From: Pseudoips prasinana
Lineage: Eukaryota; Arthropoda; Insecta; Lepidoptera; Nolidae
DNA length: 64,000 nt
Assembly: GCA_951640165.1 (NCBI GenBank)
Contig: OX621250.1
Location: 14,223,501-14,287,500 of the forward strand
Direction: 5' to 3'
Positions 60,481 to 64,000 of this stretch are shown here, piece after piece (the stretch's first letter is position 1; each line of letters starts with the position of its first letter). The notes beneath the pieces were generated by a model. The model was not told the origin of the DNA, made no database searches, and worked only from the letters and a program-made list of their open reading frames with translations. The translations under genes and the position numbers were made by a program.

Positions 60481-61424
60481 TTATTTAATGTTACGCGCCC
60501 AACTAGGCGGCGTAACATTAAATCTGCCGTCGGCGTCGTTATAATCGTTTTGGTTCAGAAATTGTATTAATTCCGATGTGAGAGTTCAACAGTACCTAAG
60601 CCTTTATGTATAGAAAGTTTTATAAGTTGTATAAAATTATCGAAATTATTTGCTTATTTATGATTTTTTCAATAAATATACAGTTATGGTTAATTTAATA
60701 TATTTTTTTGTTTTATTTTTCTTTTCCAGATTTAGTTTTAACAGATCATCAGAGCCTCAACTCGGCTACGGGCAATACTGCCCAAAGGTTTGAGGTACAT
60801 GTTTTGCTACCTATTTGTGCTAAATGTTAATTGCATGTCTGTAAAGTCCGCTGCGATACCGAGATTTATTTCCCTATTGCTGGAGATTTGAACAAAGAAA
60901 ATGTGTGCATCTTACGGTTTGGAAGTATTTTTTTATAAAACAATGATTTAGGTCCTAATTTTGTAGGAACCCAGAAACCGAATGAATCATTTAACCGCCT
61001 TTTAATAAATCATCGCATTCAATGTCATTAGATCATTGTAAATTGCTTTTTGCTTGCTATTATAATAAATAATGTATAAAATATTGCAAACATTATTGGT
61101 ATATTACAGACATCCTTCATGTAAGATAATAATAATAAATACGTTTATTTTTCCTTTCATAAATTAGAACTTAAAGCTAGACTATAACTGAGTGAATACT
61201 ATTTTCATTTGTGAAGGACTGGTGCCTGAAATAGGTTAAAAAACCTGTGCCAGAGGTCCCCAGGCCCCCTCATGGAAAAAGTAAGTAGGTACATAGTTGA
61301 GGCTTACAATTATATTTTCTAGCAAGAGAAGGGATGCAGAGAAGTATGAATATGACAGTGTGTATGTGTAGGTATGTGAATGTACGTGTGAATGTCGATG
61401 TACGCGTGTTCAGGTGGGTCTGTA
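60481..61424. other. Intergenic DNA
   Basis: A degraded family-1 SINE tail lies at about 60780-60885 (gtctgtaaagtccgctgcgataccgagatttatttcccta). A tatgtgt/gtgaatgt-rich stretch at 61350-61410 looks microsatellite-like. No gene supported. Confidence 0.5.
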
Positions 61425-61568
61425 CATTCAGTCAAAAAAGTATCGGGAATGGATGATTTGTTTATGGTTCCAAATTCAAATTTTTGTTTATTTTTGTTGT
61501 TAGATTGGCACAACTGTTTTCCATTTTGGTGCGGAGTTTGAGTTGCATCTGTTATTTATATTAAATAC
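61425..61568 (+). mobile_element. Mariner 5' end, cut by the BEL/Pao insertion
   Basis: cattcagtcaaaaaagtatcgggaatgg onward matches the right end of the mariner at 57815 (minus strand) through ggcacaactgttttccattttgg and ttatttatattaaatac. It stops abruptly at 61568, where the retrotransposon terminal repeat begins. TA precedes it at 61423-61424. Confidence 0.85.
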
Positions 61569-63600
61569 TGTACGGGCTAAGTGCGTTGCACTTGCACCGA
61601 CAGCATTTTACCGTAGCGCGTGGTTTCATACTTATTATATTCATGTAATTTCAATAGTAGTGAATCGTACCTCGGTCGGCTACCACGTCGAGTCACCTTA
61701 CTATTCATATATTACCATACACCATCACCATCTCAACCTCATCTTAGACCAGTGTTCAGTGAATACAACATAATTACCATATCTACGACTCTCTATTATC
61801 ACCACGCACTAATCTATACATGGTCCTTCGAGCAAAAAAGGTTCCATTCGCGAGTGTTTGTGTCGTGCAAAGCATAGTGCCTGTGAGACCTTTCCTCGTT
61901 CGAGTGTTTCCTGTCTGAATCCAGCGCTGTAGACGTACGTTAACTAGTCCATTGATTAGCAGACAACACCAGGCTATCAAGTAAGATCTTTTATTTTAAC
62001 CAATTTTAAATACCACTACAATGGAGGCTTTATTCGAGAACCAACAGCAAATTATGGCGGGCATGAACCAAATTCTGGTTAATTTCAAGAAGGATGGTCG
62101 TGATCGCAAAACACCAGATTACATTAGACGTAGGTTAGAAACCCTAGATTCGTATTGGAAAGAATTCCACGCGAATCATGTGCAGTTGTGCGAAATTGGT
62201 GACCAGTCTCATTCGTACTTTGCACATGATGAGTACGGAAACACCAAAAATTTCTATACGCAGACAAGACAGACGATCCGTGACTATCAATCAGCCACTA
62301 CTAAACCAACCACACCACTTCTTAGACCTGCAACTCCACTCCAATTACCAACTGGAGATACTTCACCAGCTTTCCAGCCAGCACTCCCGGATACTGTACC
62401 ACCTCTTAACATGCCAACTACATTCACTTCTAAAGGTATCAACAGTAAGCTTGACGAGATGATTCGGAAGCAACGTAGTAATTTTAAGGCATTTTCTCGA
62501 ACTGTCAGTACTGTGGATGTCGATACCATGACCGACAAATGGGAGTTCGAGGATGTTCTCAAAACATTACAGTCACGCTGGTCAGTAATCGATAGTTTGC
62601 ATTGGGATATCGATAGTGAACTCAATGGCGACTACCCATCGTACTAAACTGAATTTTGTGAGTACGAAAAAATATACAACGATACCAAAAAAGCAATAAA
62701 CCGTAAAATGTGGTCCGTGTCGCACAGGGAAAAAACAACACCCAAAATGGACATACCAATTTTTTCAGGCAGTTACCAGCAGTGGACCTCATTTAAGGAC
62801 CTTTTCCAGGAGGCAATACAACCTTACCTAGTGCCCAAAAGCTACAATTTCTAAAAAGTAAACTCCGAGGCGAGGCGGAAAAGCTTATTCAGCATTTATC
62901 TATTACTTCAGAAAACTACCAAGCATCTTGGGAAATCCTCAACCAGCGATATAATAATAAAAAAGTAATTTTTACTTCACATATAAGTACGCTTTTGAAT
63001 TTGCCCATTATGCAAATTCAAACGGCAAATTCGCTTAAAAGGTTACACGACACAACTAACGAATGCTTACATGCCATCCAAAAACTAGGTGTAAACACGG
63101 AAACATGGGACCCATTATTGGTTTATCTGTTATCACAAAAACTTGATGCAGTATCCCATAATGACTATATAGAGTCCTTAGAAAATCCCAGAGAATTACC
63201 ATCCATGAAGGATTTTCTGCGTTACCTAGAAGGTAAATTCACCTCATTAGATGCATTTAGGCGTAAACAAGAACATGCGCCAAAACCACCAACAAACCAC
63301 TATAACCACAAACCATACCAAAGCTACAATAATTTCAATAAATCGGTGGCCAATTCATCATCATCTAAAATATTAAATATGGTCAACCAAAAATGTCCGC
63401 AATGCAAAGAAAACCATGCTTTGTATCATTGCAAAACGTTTCGCAACTTTACACCGGATGCGAAGCGCAAAATTATAGCAAATTTTAATTTAAATCGCAA
63501 TTGTTTACTCAATCACCACGGAAAAGACTGCAGATCAAGCAAAACATGTTTTTATTGTGATAAGAAACAATATCCTTGTTACACGATGCCTTCATGACGG
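61569..63600 (+). mobile_element. BEL/Pao LTR retrotransposon, 5' part (LTR and gag)
   Basis: Inferred left LTR from tgtacgggctaag (61569) to about ctatca (61979), roughly 410 bases. The LTR end is estimated from the TG...CA rule because no second LTR is in the window. A short leader follows and then the gag region. No protease or reverse transcriptase follows before the LINE-like fragment at 63610, so pol is deleted or displaced. Confidence 0.7.
62021..63597 (+). pseudogene. BEL/Pao gag, broken
   Basis: The first open part (62021-62647, 208 aa, MEALFENQQQIMAGMNQILV) is the coiled N-terminal region. An in-frame stop at 62645 and an indel near 62840 interrupt the central DUF1759-like region, recognisable from DIPIFSGSYQQWTSFKDLF and GEAEKLIQHL. 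The second open part (62995-63597) holds the end of that region and a Cys/His knuckle, CPQCKENHALYHC, followed by C...C..HHGKDC and CFYC. Such a gag would package the element's RNA; this copy is disabled. Confidence 0.85.
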
Positions 63601-63609
63601 AAACTTAAA

Positions 63610-63951
63610 TTGATTATTCCATCTAATAGTAAAAGCCAGCTTACCGAGGAGTCTCAACTTTTTAAGTACTGTAAAACACTTCCAATAAATATAAAAGTTA
63701 AATTTAATCTACTTAAAGAACAATTCTTTGATGAGCATCACCAATGCAAAATAAATCATCCTGTGTATACACGACGCGTCGCGCAAAATAAACTGGTTAC
63801 TGCACCAGCAAACAACTTCTATGGCGAGCGGACTACCGCTTATCTAATCCCGCGGCTAATTAACGAACTACCTGCCCCCGTACGAAATAAAATAAAAATG
63901 TACAACATTAAAACTGTTCTAAAAGAACACGTGTTAGACCAATTATTGTAA
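63610..63951 (+). mobile_element. LINE (CR1/Jockey-like) reverse-transcriptase C-terminus
   Basis: An open frame of 113 codons: FKYCKTLPINIKVKFNLLKE, then HPVYTRRVAQNKLVTAPANN, YGERTTAYLIPRLINELPAP and TVLKEHVLDQLL. The TR..N.L..P...T..G..T..Y..P.L.NELP pattern is the usual C-terminus of non-LTR elements. It follows the BEL gag directly, so one inserted in or recombined with the other. The final 49 bases of the window are unassigned. Confidence 0.7.
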
Positions 63952-64000
63952 CTTCGTTGTGACATTTTCCTGATACAAACAAAGCATTGTGTCAGGATGG

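Overview
The window reads as nuclear DNA of a moth or butterfly (ditrysian Lepidoptera). Genes are split by small exons with GT-AG introns. The encoded proteins are insect types, including a cuticle chitin deacetylase. The AT-rich introns are full of lepidopteran-style interspersed repeats: tRNA-derived SINEs, RTE LINE ends with (TGA)n tails, repeats beginning agctgtgccccgcgg, mariner/Tc1 elements, Helitron pieces and BEL/Pao. The species cannot be fixed from sequence alone.

Layout: (1) 316-5983, minus strand: a complete six-exon chitinase domain-containing protein 1 (CHID1) gene, 394 aa. (2) 6167-12900: a transposon-rich intergenic stretch. It holds a 2.8-kb element with Tc1-like termini and an intact DD34E transposase, a decayed element with a pogo-like zinc-finger C-terminus, a GC-rich poly(A) retroelement end and an RTE LINE 3' end with target-site duplication. 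(3) 12988-27146, plus strand: a complete ten-exon chitin deacetylase (523 aa; chitin-binding, LDLa and deacetylase domains) in which metal-binding residues appear lost. (4) 28873-30834, minus strand: a complete three-exon LSM7 gene (118 aa). (5) 32743-59956, plus strand: a complete 17-exon TRAPPC9/Trs120 (Drosophila brunelleschi) gene, 1331 aa. Its introns hold most of the mobile DNA, including a 370-bp inverted repeat, Helitron helicase pieces and a mariner interrupted by an R1-like LINE. (6) 60066-60403, minus strand: what looks like the last exon of an unidentified convergent gene. (7) 61425-64000: a mariner end interrupted by a BEL/Pao retrotransposon with a degenerate gag, then a LINE fragment, cut by the window edge.

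The host genes do not form one pathway: a lysosomal/secreted GH18-like protein, a cuticle-matrix protein, an RNA-decay/splicing subunit and a Golgi trafficking-complex subunit. No operon, CRISPR array or intact structural RNA gene was seen. The observations most worth a second look are the long intronic hairpin, the apparently inactive deacetylase, a SINE that supplies a splice acceptor to TRAPPC9, 5S-rRNA-derived SINE copies, and several insertions with readable target-site duplications.
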